A program made the position numbers and the translations under genes. Of a stretch of DNA of 7,945 nt, positions 1 to 5,102 are shown piece after piece. The notes below the pieces were generated by a model. It ran no database searches. It had not been told where the DNA came from and worked only from the letters and a program-made list of their open reading frames with translations. Position 1 is the first letter of the stretch. Each line of letters opens with the position of its first letter. The DNA lies in NCBI GenBank assembly GCA_050330055.1, contig JBHJOF010000003.1, positions 1-7,945 on the forward strand, in the 5' to 3' direction. The DNA comes from JBHJOF01 sp050330055 (lineage in GTDB: Bacteria > Pseudomonadota > Alphaproteobacteria > Kiloniellales > JAKSDN01).

Positions 1-89
1 CGCGCGGCACGGCGACCACCGACACCTATTCGCTGAGGGGTTTCACCGCCGCCTACCAGTCCATCACCGAGACCTGTGGTGTGCAGTAG
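1..89 (+). CDS. C-terminal end of an unidentified protein, possibly IalB-like
   Basis: Reading in the frame that begins at base 3, 28 codons run open to a TAG at 87-89. The C-terminus contains the stretch SLRGFTAAYQSITETC. The pattern 'SL-x-GFTAA' near the C-terminus resembles the end of invasion-associated locus B (IalB) family proteins, which are secreted or periplasmic alphaproteobacterial proteins. That resemblance is from memory and rests on very few residues. The start and most of the gene lie outside the window. The gene converges on the small minus-strand gene at 157-351, and a GC-rich hairpin lies between the two stops. That this is the end of a real gene is likely from the frame and composition; the family is a weak guess. 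Confidence 0.45.
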   Translation, partial: RGTATTDTYSLRGFTAAYQSITETCGVQ

Positions 90-110
90 GGCGACCTGAA
101 CTGCTGTAAA

Positions 111-125
111 CCGCCCGCCGGGCGG
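111..125 (-). terminator. GC hairpin followed by TTTA, candidate terminator for the small minus-strand gene
   Basis: CCGCCC (111-116) and GGGCGG (120-125) form a 6-bp stem with a 3-base loop. Read on the minus strand, the stem is followed by TTTACAG, a short T run. It sits about 32 bases past the stop of the 64-aa gene. The T tract is short, so termination would be weak. Confidence 0.3.
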
Positions 126-138
126 AACGCCGGCGACT

Positions 139-170
139 CCGCCGCTCGACGCGCCGCTAGGCGGCGGTTT
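139..170 (+). terminator. GC hairpin followed by TTT, candidate terminator for the gene ending at 89
   Basis: CCGCCGC (139-145) pairs with GCGGCGG (161-167) across a 15-base loop and is followed by TTT. It overlaps the stop codon of the convergent minus-strand gene. The loop is large and the T run short, so this is only a possible intrinsic terminator. Confidence 0.25.
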
Positions 171-351
171 CGATCCTCAGGGACCGCGTCGCCGACGGCG
201 CGAGCCGGGCGCGCGCCTGAGCGACGGCCTGCCAGACTTCCTCCTGACCGATACCGTCACGGCGCATCACCAGTTGCACCAGGGGATCCGATAACACCTC
301 GGTAAGATCGGGCTCGACGCCATAGCTCGACCACAACTGCTTGCTCGACAC
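157..351 (-). CDS. Small hypothetical protein, 64 aa
   Basis: A 64-residue protein starting at GTG (351-349) and ending at TAG (159-157). The start is supported by AGGGAAGG, 6 bases upstream on the minus strand. The protein has no membrane segment or signal peptide. The N-terminal half carries VEPDLTEVLSDPLVQLVMRR, followed by a predicted helix rich in Ala, Gln and Arg (about residues 38-55). The 'DPDL-x-EVL-x-DP-x-VQ-x-hM-x-x-D' pattern seems familiar from short uncharacterised alphaproteobacterial proteins, but I cannot name a family or function. It is divergent from the acoABC operon across a 359-bp control region and has a riboswitch-like leader directly before its start. Coding status is supported by the ribosome binding site and ordinary protein composition. 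The role is unknown. Confidence 0.68.
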   Translation of the reverse strand: MSSKQLWSSYGVEPDLTEVLSDPLVQLVMRRDGIGQEEVWQAVAQARARLAPSATRSLRIETAA

Positions 352-354
352 GGC

Positions 355-422
355 TTGCCTTCCCTGCCTGAGAGTTTGTTCTCCAGTGTCCTAGAGGTAG
401 GGACGATCGCTCTCCGATGCAA
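355..422 (-). ncRNA. Glycine-riboswitch-like single aptamer in the leader of the small gene
   Basis: Read on the minus strand, this leader contains GGAGAG (415-410) and, further on, AAACTCTCAGGCA (377-365) followed by GGGAAGG (364-358). Those are the 5' and 3' core blocks of glycine aptamers (known consensus GGAGAG ... ACUCUCAGGNAAAAGGAC). GAGAG 414-410 can pair with CTCTC 374-370. GTCC 404-401 can pair with GGAC 391-388 as an inner stem. TTGC 422-419 can pair with GCAA 358-355 as a short closing stem. The usual CCGAAGG-x-GCAA block is degenerate (only ACACTGGAGAACAA is seen), and no second aptamer is visible. The last core block doubles as the ribosome binding site, ending 6 bases before the GTG. 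This is a motif match by eye and could be a degenerate or variant aptamer. Confidence 0.4.
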
Positions 423-490
423 AAGACGATTTCGTGATGCCCTGTGGCAATTTGAGGGATGCAGCTCATTGGGTGACAACGCGCTGCGGT

Positions 491-508
491 TTGGCATGCC
501 ACGTGCCA
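491..508. promoter_or_regulatory. Sigma-54-like GG-N10-GC element, matching on both strands
   Basis: On the plus strand, TTGGCATGCCACGTGCC (491-507) has GG and GC separated by exactly 10 bases and keeps TTGGCA and TGC of the sigma-54 consensus (TTGGCACG-N4-TTGC). It would place a start near 518, about 190 bases before acoA. On the minus strand, the same DNA reads TGGCACGTGGCATGCC, with GG-N10-GC and a perfect TGGCACG half. It would start transcription near 482 towards the small gene. Acetoin operons in Cupriavidus and Pseudomonas are known to be sigma-54/AcoR dependent, which fits the plus-strand reading. The TT before the -12 GC is imperfect on both strands, and a palindromic repressor site is an alternative. 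Confidence 0.4.
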
Positions 509-710
509 CGCGGAGACAAAAAAATGCTGCACTGCAGAAAGGACGGACAGCGAGTCGATCGTGAGCATGCGCGCCGTTCGCCTCGTTATCTTCACAGGTT
601 CGCCGGCGCGAATGCTGCTAGGCTCGCTCGAGTACTGCGCCGGTGTGCCACGACCGATCACGCAAACGAGACCGCGCACCGCGGCAGGGCACGAGGGAGG
701 ACCATCAAGG

Positions 711-1679
711 ATGCTTCAGATCAGCCGGGACGACCTGCTCAAAGCCTACAGGCAGATGTGCACCATCCGCGAGTTCGAGGAGCATGTGCACGACGAGTTT
801 GCGGCCGGCACGATACCGGGCTTCGTCCACCTCTATGCCGGCGAGGAGGCCTCGGCGGTCGGCGTCTGCCTGCATCTCGACAAGCGCGACGCCATCGCCA
901 GCACGCACCGCGGCCATGGCCACAGCATCGCCAAGGGCTGCGACATAGCGGCCATGATGAAGGAGATCTTCGGCCGCGGCGACGGGCTGTGCGGCGGCAA
1001 GGGCGGCTCGATGCACATCGCCGACCTGGACCAGGGCATGATGGGCGCCAACGGCATCGTCGGCGGCGGCCCGCCGCTGATCTGCGGCGCAGCCTTGAGC
1101 GCCAAGACGCTGAAGACCGGCGGCGTGGCGATCGCCTTCGTCGGCGACGGCGGCTCGAACCAGGGCACGACGCTCGAATCCTATAACCTGGCCAAGATCT
1201 GGAACCTGCCGGCGATCTTCGTCATCGAGGACAACGGCTACGCCGAATCGACCGCCAGCGCCTGGGCCTGCGCCGGCAGCCAGGTGAAGCGCGCCGAGGC
1301 CTTCGGAATGCCGGGCCGCGAGGTCGACGGGCACGACTTCTTCGCCATCTACGAGGCGGCCGGCGAGGCGATCGAGCGGGCCCGCAAGGGCGAGGGGCCG
1401 AGCCTGCTGCACATGAAGCTGGCGCGCTACTACGGCCACTTCGAGGGCGACGCCATGACCTACCGCGGAAACGGCGAGGTCGAGGCGTTGCGCAAGGAAA
1501 AGGATTGCCTGAAGCGCTTCCGAAAGCGCGTGACCGAGACCGGGCTGCTCGAGGCCGCGCAGCTCGACGCTGTCGAGACCGAGGCCAAGAGCCTGATTGA
1601 GCGTTGCGTGGCCGAAGCCAAGGGCGCCGCGCCGCCGCCGGCCGACAAGCTGCTCACCGACGTCTACGTATCCTACTGA
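711..1679 (+). CDS. acoA: Acetoin dehydrogenase-type E1 component, alpha subunit
   Basis: A 322-aa TPP-dependent dehydrogenase E1 alpha subunit. With AcoB it would decarboxylate or cleave acetoin (or a related 2-oxo substrate) and transfer the C2 unit to the lipoyl group of the E2. The TPP/Mg-binding motif is clear: GDGGSNQG from residue 145, closed by EDN (N175), with the usual ~27-residue spacing. HRGHGHSIAKG (66-76) and GGKGGSMHIAD (95-105) are the E1 alpha substrate/TPP-face signatures and are worded as in AcoA rather than PdhA. Length is typical of AcoA (~320-330). The ATG at 711 was chosen because GGGAGG lies 10 bases upstream and family homology begins there. An in-frame extension to 561 has no such support and reads as non-homologous sequence. 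It is the first gene of a three-gene operon, 15 bases before acoB. Substrate assignment to acetoin is inference; the E1 alpha family is certain. Confidence 0.93.
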   Translation: MLQISRDDLLKAYRQMCTIREFEEHVHDEFAAGTIPGFVHLYAGEEASAVGVCLHLDKRDAIASTHRGHGHSIAKGCDIAAMMKEIFGRGDGLCGGKGGSMHIADLDQGMMGANGIVGGGPPLICGAALSAKTLKTGGVAIAFVGDGGSNQGTTLESYNLAKIWNLPAIFVIEDNGYAESTASAWACAGSQVKRAEAFGMPGREVDGHDFFAIYEAAGEAIERARKGEGPSLLHMKLARYYGHFEGDAMTYRGNGEVEALRKEKDCLKRFRKRVTETGLLEAAQLDAVETEAKSLIERCVAEAKGAAPPPADKLLTDVYVSY

Positions 1680-1694
1680 GGGAGCGCGAGCGAC

Positions 1695-2708
1695 ATGGCC
1701 AAGAAATCCTTCCGCCAGGCGATCAACGAAGCCCTTAGGCAGGAGATGGAGCGCGACCCCACGGTCATCGTCATGGGCGAGGACAACGCGGGCGGCATGG
1801 GCGCGCCCGGCGAGGACGACGCTTGGGGCGGGCCGCTCGGCGTCACCAAGGGCCTGATGCCAATCTTCGGCCGCGACCGGGTGCTCGACACGCCGATCAG
1901 CGAGAGCGCCTTCATCGGCGCGGCGGCCGGCGCCGCGGCGACCGGCCTCAGGCCCGTGGCCGAGCTGATGTTCGTCGACTTCATGGGCGTCTGCTTCGAT
2001 CAGATCTTCAATCAGGCGGGCAAGTTCCGCTACATGTTCGGCGGCAAGGCGCGCACGCCCATGGTGGTGCGCACCATGTACGGCGCCGGCTTCCGCGCCG
2101 CCAGCCAGCACAGCCAGTGCCTCTATCCGATCTTCACCCACACGCCGGGCCTGAAGGTCGCGATCCCCTCGTCGCCCTACGAGGCCAAGGGCCTGCTGAT
2201 CCAGTCGATCCGCGACGACGACCCGGTGATCTTCTTCGAGCACAAGATGATGTACGACGACGAGGAAGACGTGCCGGACGAGCCCTACGCCATCCCCTTC
2301 GGCGAGGCCAACCTGACGCGCGAGGGCGAGGACGTCACTATCGTCGCCATCGGCCGCATGGTGAAGTTCGCCAACCAGGTGGCAGACAAGCTGGAGAAGG
2401 AGGGCACCACCTGCACCGTGCTCGATCCGCGCACCACCTCGCCGCTCGACAGCGACAGCATTCTCGAGTGCGCCGAGGAGACCGGCCGCGTGGTGATCGT
2501 CGACGAGGCCAGCCCGCGCTGCAACCTGGCGACCGACATCTCGGCGCTGATCACGCAGGAGGCCTTCGCCGCGCTCAAGGCGCCGATCCGCATGGTGACG
2601 CCGCCGCATACGCCGGTGCCCTTCTCGCCCGAGCTCGAGGACCTCTACATTCCCGGCCCGGCCAAGATCGAGGCCGCGGTGCGCCAGGTCGTGGAGTACA
2701 CTGCGTGA
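1695..2708 (+). CDS. acoB: Acetoin dehydrogenase-type E1 component, beta subunit
   Basis: A 337-aa E1 beta subunit (transketolase-like pyrimidine-binding domain, residues ~5-180, then transketolase C-terminal domain, ~200-330). TPISESAF (66-73) contains the conserved Glu (E70) that contacts the TPP aminopyrimidine. NQAGKFRYMFGG (106-117) and the SQHSQ segment further on are typical of AcoB/PdhB. VTIVAIGRM opens the C-terminal domain, followed by LDPRTTSPLD, the standard signature 'DLRTLxPLD'. Length matches AcoB (~335-340). ATG 1695 is preceded by GAGGGAG, which overlaps the acoA stop. The gap to acoA is 15 bp, and the stop overlaps the acoC GTG by 4 bp (GTGA), so translation is probably coupled. 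It forms the alpha2beta2 E1 with AcoA. The acetoin specificity is inferred from the operon, especially the hydrolase-type acoC. Confidence 0.93.
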   Translation: MAKKSFRQAINEALRQEMERDPTVIVMGEDNAGGMGAPGEDDAWGGPLGVTKGLMPIFGRDRVLDTPISESAFIGAAAGAAATGLRPVAELMFVDFMGVCFDQIFNQAGKFRYMFGGKARTPMVVRTMYGAGFRAASQHSQCLYPIFTHTPGLKVAIPSSPYEAKGLLIQSIRDDDPVIFFEHKMMYDDEEDVPDEPYAIPFGEANLTREGEDVTIVAIGRMVKFANQVADKLEKEGTTCTVLDPRTTSPLDSDSILECAEETGRVVIVDEASPRCNLATDISALITQEAFAALKAPIRMVTPPHTPVPFSPELEDLYIPGPAKIEAAVRQVVEYTA

Positions 2709-3826
2709 GTGAGGCGATCCGCGCCATCACCATGCCCAAGTGGGGCCTCGCCATGGAGGAGGGCCAGGTGATCGCCTGGCACGTCGAGGAGGGCGCCGAG
2801 ATCAAGGCCGGCGACGAGCTGGTCGACATCGAGACCTCGAAGATCACCAACGTCTACGAGAGCCCGGTCGGCGGCATCCTGCGCCGCCGCGTGGTCGCCG
2901 AAGGCGAGACCCTGCCGGTCGGCGCGCTAATCGGCGTGGTGAGCGATGCCGGCCTGCCGGACGCCGAGGTCGACGCCTTCGTCGAACGCTTCAATGCCGC
3001 CTTCGCCGAGAAGCTGGCGGCGCGCACCGAGGCCGGCGGCCCGGCGCCGCAGACCGTGTCGGCGGAAGGGCGCCAGATCAACTACCTGGAGATGGGCGCG
3101 GGCGACGGACCGCCGCTGCTGCTGATCCACGGCTTCGGCGGCGACCTCAACAACTGGCTGTTCAATCAGCCGGCACTCGCCGAGAGCCAGCGCGTGATCG
3201 CCCTCGACCTGCCCGGCCACGGCCGCTCGAGCAAGGAGATCGGCGGCGGAGGACTGGACGAGCTCAGCCGGACGCTCGGCGCCTTTCTCGACGCGCTGGC
3301 CATCGAGCGGGCCCACCTGGCGGGCCATTCCATGGGCGGCGCGCTGGCGCTGCTCTACGCCCTGCAGCGGCCCGAACGGGTGGCCAGCCTGAGCCTCCTC
3401 GCCCCGGCCGGGCTCGGCCCCGATGTCAACATGGACTTCATCGAGGGCTTCATCGGCGCCGGCCGGCGCAAGGAGATGAAGGCCGTCCTCCAGCTCCTGG
3501 TCGCCGACCCGGAGCTGGTCAGCCGCGACATGGTCGAGGACGTGCTGAAGTTCAAGCGCCTCGACGGCGTCGAGCCGGCGCTGCGCCGCCTGGCCGACAG
3601 CCTGTTCCCCGGCGGCCGCCAGCAGACCATCCCGGCCGAGGAGCTGGGGCGCCTCGCTGTCCCGGCCCTGGTGATCTGGGGCCGGCTGGACCAGATCCTG
3701 CCGCCAACCCAGTCCGAGCTCCTGCCCGAGGGCGTGGCGCTGCATCTGCTCGAAGGCATCGGCCACATGCCGCACATGGAAGCCGCGAACGAGGTCAACC
3801 GCCTGATCGCCGCGCAGGTGGCGTGA
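2705..3826 (+). CDS. acoC: Acetoin dehydrogenase E2-type protein: lipoyl domain fused to alpha/beta hydrolase
   Basis: A 373-aa two-domain protein. Residues 1-80 are a biotinyl/lipoyl domain with MPKWGLAMEEG (10-20) and the lipoylation site ETSK (K46). After an Ala/Gly-rich linker (~85-120) comes an alpha/beta hydrolase fold. It has an oxyanion HGFGGD (142-147), nucleophile elbow GHSMGG (S209) and acid WGRLD (D329). The catalytic His is in GIGHMPH (H354). The usual E2 peripheral-subunit-binding domain and the HxxxDG acyltransferase motif are absent. This exact architecture and length (~370-374 aa) is known for AcoC of Cupriavidus necator and Pseudomonas putida, where it is annotated as the acetoin dehydrogenase dihydrolipoyllysine acetyltransferase. 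The GTG start overlaps the acoB stop (GTGA); the next in-frame ATG would cut into the lipoyl domain. How the hydrolase domain takes part in acyl transfer is not evident from sequence. Last gene of the operon. Confidence 0.92.
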   Translation: MSEAIRAITMPKWGLAMEEGQVIAWHVEEGAEIKAGDELVDIETSKITNVYESPVGGILRRRVVAEGETLPVGALIGVVSDAGLPDAEVDAFVERFNAAFAEKLAARTEAGGPAPQTVSAEGRQINYLEMGAGDGPPLLLIHGFGGDLNNWLFNQPALAESQRVIALDLPGHGRSSKEIGGGGLDELSRTLGAFLDALAIERAHLAGHSMGGALALLYALQRPERVASLSLLAPAGLGPDVNMDFIEGFIGAGRRKEMKAVLQLLVADPELVSRDMVEDVLKFKRLDGVEPALRRLADSLFPGGRQQTIPAEELGRLAVPALVIWGRLDQILPPTQSELLPEGVALHLLEGIGHMPHMEAANEVNRLIAAQVA

Positions 3827-3862
3827 CTGATCACCGCGTGCGAATTGCTCTCGTGCCGCGAA

Positions 3863-3891
3863 CCTCATGCTTCGACAAGCTCAGCATGAGG
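3863..3891. repeat. CTTCGACAAGCTCAG palindrome, copy A-left
   Basis: CCTCATGCT and AGCATGAGG form a 9-bp stem around the conserved centre CTTCGACAAGCTCAG (3870-3884). The core is a widespread intergenic palindrome in alphaproteobacterial genomes. It lies 36 bases after the acoC stop, so it may protect or end the operon transcript. Confidence 0.7.
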
Positions 3892-3917
3892 GGCTTGTGC
3901 TGATTCAGCACAAGCCC
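3891..3917 (+). terminator. Strong hairpin after acoC, no T tract
   Basis: GGGCTTGTGCTG (3891-3902) and CAGCACAAGCCC (3906-3917) pair perfectly over 12 bp with a 3-base loop ATT. It sits 65 bases after acoC, between two palindromic repeats. There is no run of T after it, so it could be a transcript-end stabiliser or a weak terminator rather than a classical intrinsic one. Confidence 0.4.
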
Positions 3918-3949
3918 TCCTCACCCTGAGCCTGTCGAAGGGTGAGGAG
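3917..3949. repeat. CTGAGCCTGTCGAAG palindrome, copy A-right
   Basis: CTCCTCACCCT (3917-3927) and AGGGTGAGGAG (3939-3949) form an 11-bp stem. The centre, CTGAGCCTGTCGAAG (3926-3940), is the reverse complement of the same repeat core in its G variant. It is inverted relative to copy A-left. Confidence 0.7.
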
Positions 3950-4028
3950 AGCTACGGCGTTCAACCCGTACGGACTACGCTCTGGCTGGACCGGTAGGCG
4001 AGGCCTGACCACCAGCAATAAGACTTTT

Positions 4029-4127
4029 TGACACGGATAAACACGAATGGACACGAATGGGTGAACTGGCACTCGCCGAGTTGAGCGCTCGCCAATCGCA
4101 GTTTGTCATTCGTGTTTATCCGTGTCA
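4029..4127. repeat. 21-bp perfect inverted repeat with internal 10-bp tandem duplication
   Basis: The arm 4029-4049, beginning TGACACGGATAAACACG, is the exact reverse complement of 4107-4127, with a 57-base spacer. The 10-mer ACACGAATGG is repeated in tandem at 4041-4050 and 4051-4060. The ACACGGATAAACACG wording belongs to a type of short repeat found scattered in intergenic DNA of many bacteria. The same start, GACACGGAT, recurs at 7930-7938. No transposase is linked to it. Confidence 0.7.
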
Positions 4128-4187
4128 CTTCCTTGGAACGTTGATCTAGAGCAAAATCCGTCCAGCCGTGATCACCGGCCATGCCCC

Positions 4188-4213
4188 CATGCTTCGACAG
4201 GCTCAGCATGAGG
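4188..4213. repeat. CTTCGACAGGCTCAG palindrome, copy B-left
   Basis: CATGCT (4188-4193) pairs with AGCATG (4205-4210) around the core CTTCGACAGGCTCAG (4192-4206). It carries the same CATG/CATG stem type as copy A-left but the G variant of the core. Confidence 0.65.
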
Positions 4214-4237
4214 TGGCGCATTGAGCCTCGCGAAGCG

Positions 4238-4266
4238 CCTCACCCTGAGCTTGTCGAAGGGTGAGG
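4238..4266. repeat. CTGAGCTTGTCGAAG palindrome, copy B-right
   Basis: CCTCACCCT (4238-4246) pairs with AGGGTGAGG (4258-4266) over 9 bp. The core CTGAGCTTGTCGAAG (4245-4259) is the inverted A variant. On the minus strand this hairpin begins 29 bases past the Nudix stop and may mark the end of that transcript, although no T tract follows. Confidence 0.65.
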
Positions 4267-4294
4267 TCCGCGGTCGATCATTCTCTCACTGGCA

Positions 4295-4948
4295 TCAATC
4301 AAAATCGGTCGCCAGGCTCGGGTCGGCGTGGTGATCGAACATGCGGTGGATCTGGAACGGCAGCACGCGGGTCTCCGAGAGCGGCGGCAGGACGTCGGGC
4401 GCGAAGAAGCCGACCTCGGCGGTCTCCAGGCTGGTGCGCGCTTCTCCGCCGGTGATGGCGCAGAGGAAGAACAGCTTGTAGACGTGGAAGGGAAAGGGCG
4501 GGTGATGCGGATGGCAGCCGCGGTCGTAGACCGCGGCGAGCTTCACGGCCTTGACCTCGAAGCCCGACTCCTCCCAGACTTCGCGCTCGACGCAGCGGCT
4601 CGGTGACTGGTTCACGTCGGCCCAGCCGCCCGGCAGGGTCCAGAGCCCGTCGCTCGCTTCCTTGACCAGCAGCACCTTGCCGTCGCGGATCGCGGCGCCG
4701 CGCACGTCAACCTTGGGCGTGGCGTAGCCGCTCTGCCCGGCGAAGAGTCCGGCTATCGCTTCCAGCGCGTGGTCCGAGCCCGCGGCCATCATCTCCGCGG
4801 CGACGGCGCGCAGGCGCTTATAGCGCTCCAGGTCGTACGGGCCCTCGCTGTAGTTCAGGCCGACCTGCGCCATGGCCTGCAGCTCCTTGGCCCAGCGCAG
4901 CCATTGCGGCTCGAAAGGTCCCTCGTCGCGGCCGCCATCCTTGATCAT
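4295..4948 (-). CDS. Nudix hydrolase with Nudix N-terminal domain
   Basis: A 217-aa protein. Residues ~14-70 match the helical N-terminal domain found in one group of Nudix hydrolases (LRWAKELQAMAQVGLNYSEG, PYDLERYKRL). The Nudix fold follows (~80-210). The Nudix box lies at 108-130: G-W-A-D-V-N-Q ... REVWEESGF. The metal-binding REVWEE core is intact, while the first Glu of the canonical GX5E is Gln (Q114), as happens in this subgroup. The family (COG1051, ADP-ribose pyrophosphatase-like) hydrolyses nucleoside diphosphates linked to another group; the substrate cannot be read here. ATG 4948 was chosen because GAGAGGG lies 6 bases upstream and the N-terminal domain begins soon after. An upstream in-frame extension to 5053 lacks homology and a ribosome binding site. 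It is a single gene, divergent from the DUF1194 gene and separated from it by 154 bp. Confidence 0.88.
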   Translation of the reverse strand: MIKDGGRDEGPFEPQWLRWAKELQAMAQVGLNYSEGPYDLERYKRLRAVAAEMMAAGSDHALEAIAGLFAGQSGYATPKVDVRGAAIRDGKVLLVKEASDGLWTLPGGWADVNQSPSRCVEREVWEESGFEVKAVKLAAVYDRGCHPHHPPFPFHVYKLFFLCAITGGEARTSLETAEVGFFAPDVLPPLSETRVLPFQIHRMFDHHADPSLATDFD

Positions 4949-5090
4949 GCTCGCCCTCTCCGCTCTTGCAGTTGCGTTTCCGTCGTTGCGCGCGGGCCAA
5001 AGTGCCACGGTCGGTGCGCCACGGGCCCAGCGATTCATTTGCACCAATAGCATGGGGCCGCTTTCCTTACAGGGCCAAGCGGCGTTGGGC

Positions 5091-5096
5091 TAGACT
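5091..5096 (+). promoter_or_regulatory. Candidate -10 of a leaderless promoter for the DUF1194 gene
   Basis: TAGACT lies 6 bases before the ATG at 5103, so a normal start point would coincide with the A of the ATG. No ribosome binding site is visible before that ATG, which agrees with a leaderless transcript. The -35 is poor: the best placed hexamer is TTACAG at 5067-5072. Confidence 0.35.
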
Positions 5097-5102
5097 GGCC
5101 CG

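Larger units (their letters stand above)
352..710. other. Divergent control region between the 64-aa gene and acoA
   Basis: This 359-bp stretch has no credible gene. It contains the riboswitch-like leader (355-422, minus), the double-sided sigma-54-like element (491-508) and a run of seven A residues (518-524 area). It ends with the acoA ribosome binding site. Plus-strand frames that are open here belong to overlong readings of the acoA region and have poor protein composition. A TTCACA at 591-596 resembles a -35 hexamer, but no good -10 follows at 16-18 bases. Confidence 0.6.
3827..4294. other. Gene-free, repeat-filled interval after acoC
   Basis: This 468-bp stretch separates the convergent acoC and Nudix genes and holds no credible gene. 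It carries four CTTCGACARGCTCAG-type palindromes in two pairs (3863-3949 and 4188-4266). A perfect 12-bp hairpin (3891-3917) sits inside the first pair, and a 21-bp inverted repeat (4029-4049/4107-4127) lies between the two pairs. The 86-residue minus-strand reading across 3961-4221 contains the 'MLSLSKHG' wording produced by translating this palindrome and is not a gene. Transcripts from both sides would run into strong hairpins here. Confidence 0.75.

Noticed and set aside
352..420. TPP riboswitch on the plus strand before acoA (CTGAGAG seen at 368-374)
   Set aside because: Only a short match to the CTGAGA block. The other TPP-aptamer blocks (ACCTGAT, CTGGATAATGCCAGCGTAGGGA type) are missing, and the same bases fit the minus-strand glycine-type core better.
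561..710. Fifty-residue N-terminal extension of acoA
   Set aside because: The family homology starts at the ATG at 711, which has GGGAGG upstream; the extension has no similarity to E1 alpha proteins.
705..2609. 634-aa open reading frame on the minus strand, antisense to acoA and acoB
   Set aside because: It is the mirror of highly conserved genes in GC-rich DNA. Its composition (very rich in His, Arg, Gly, Ala) shows no domain, and it has no promoter or ribosome binding site.
1823..2704. Extension of the acoC frame 294 codons upstream through acoB
   Set aside because: The extra stretch is an Arg/Gly-rich shadow of acoB. The lipoyl domain begins right after the GTG at 2705, which overlaps the acoB stop in the usual way.
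3961..4221. 86-aa minus-strand reading frame in the repeat interval
   Set aside because: It translates the repeats themselves (the MLSLSKHG wording comes from the CTTCGACAAGCTCAGCATG palindrome) and crosses the inverted repeat; no ribosome binding site or family.
3863..4266. CRISPR array
   Set aside because: The repeats are few, palindromic, in mixed orientation and unevenly spaced, with no set of equal-length spacers and no cas genes.
4949..5053. 35-residue N-terminal extension of the Nudix hydrolase
   Set aside because: The start at 4948 has a ribosome binding site at the right distance and fits the N-terminal domain; the extension is of unrelated composition.
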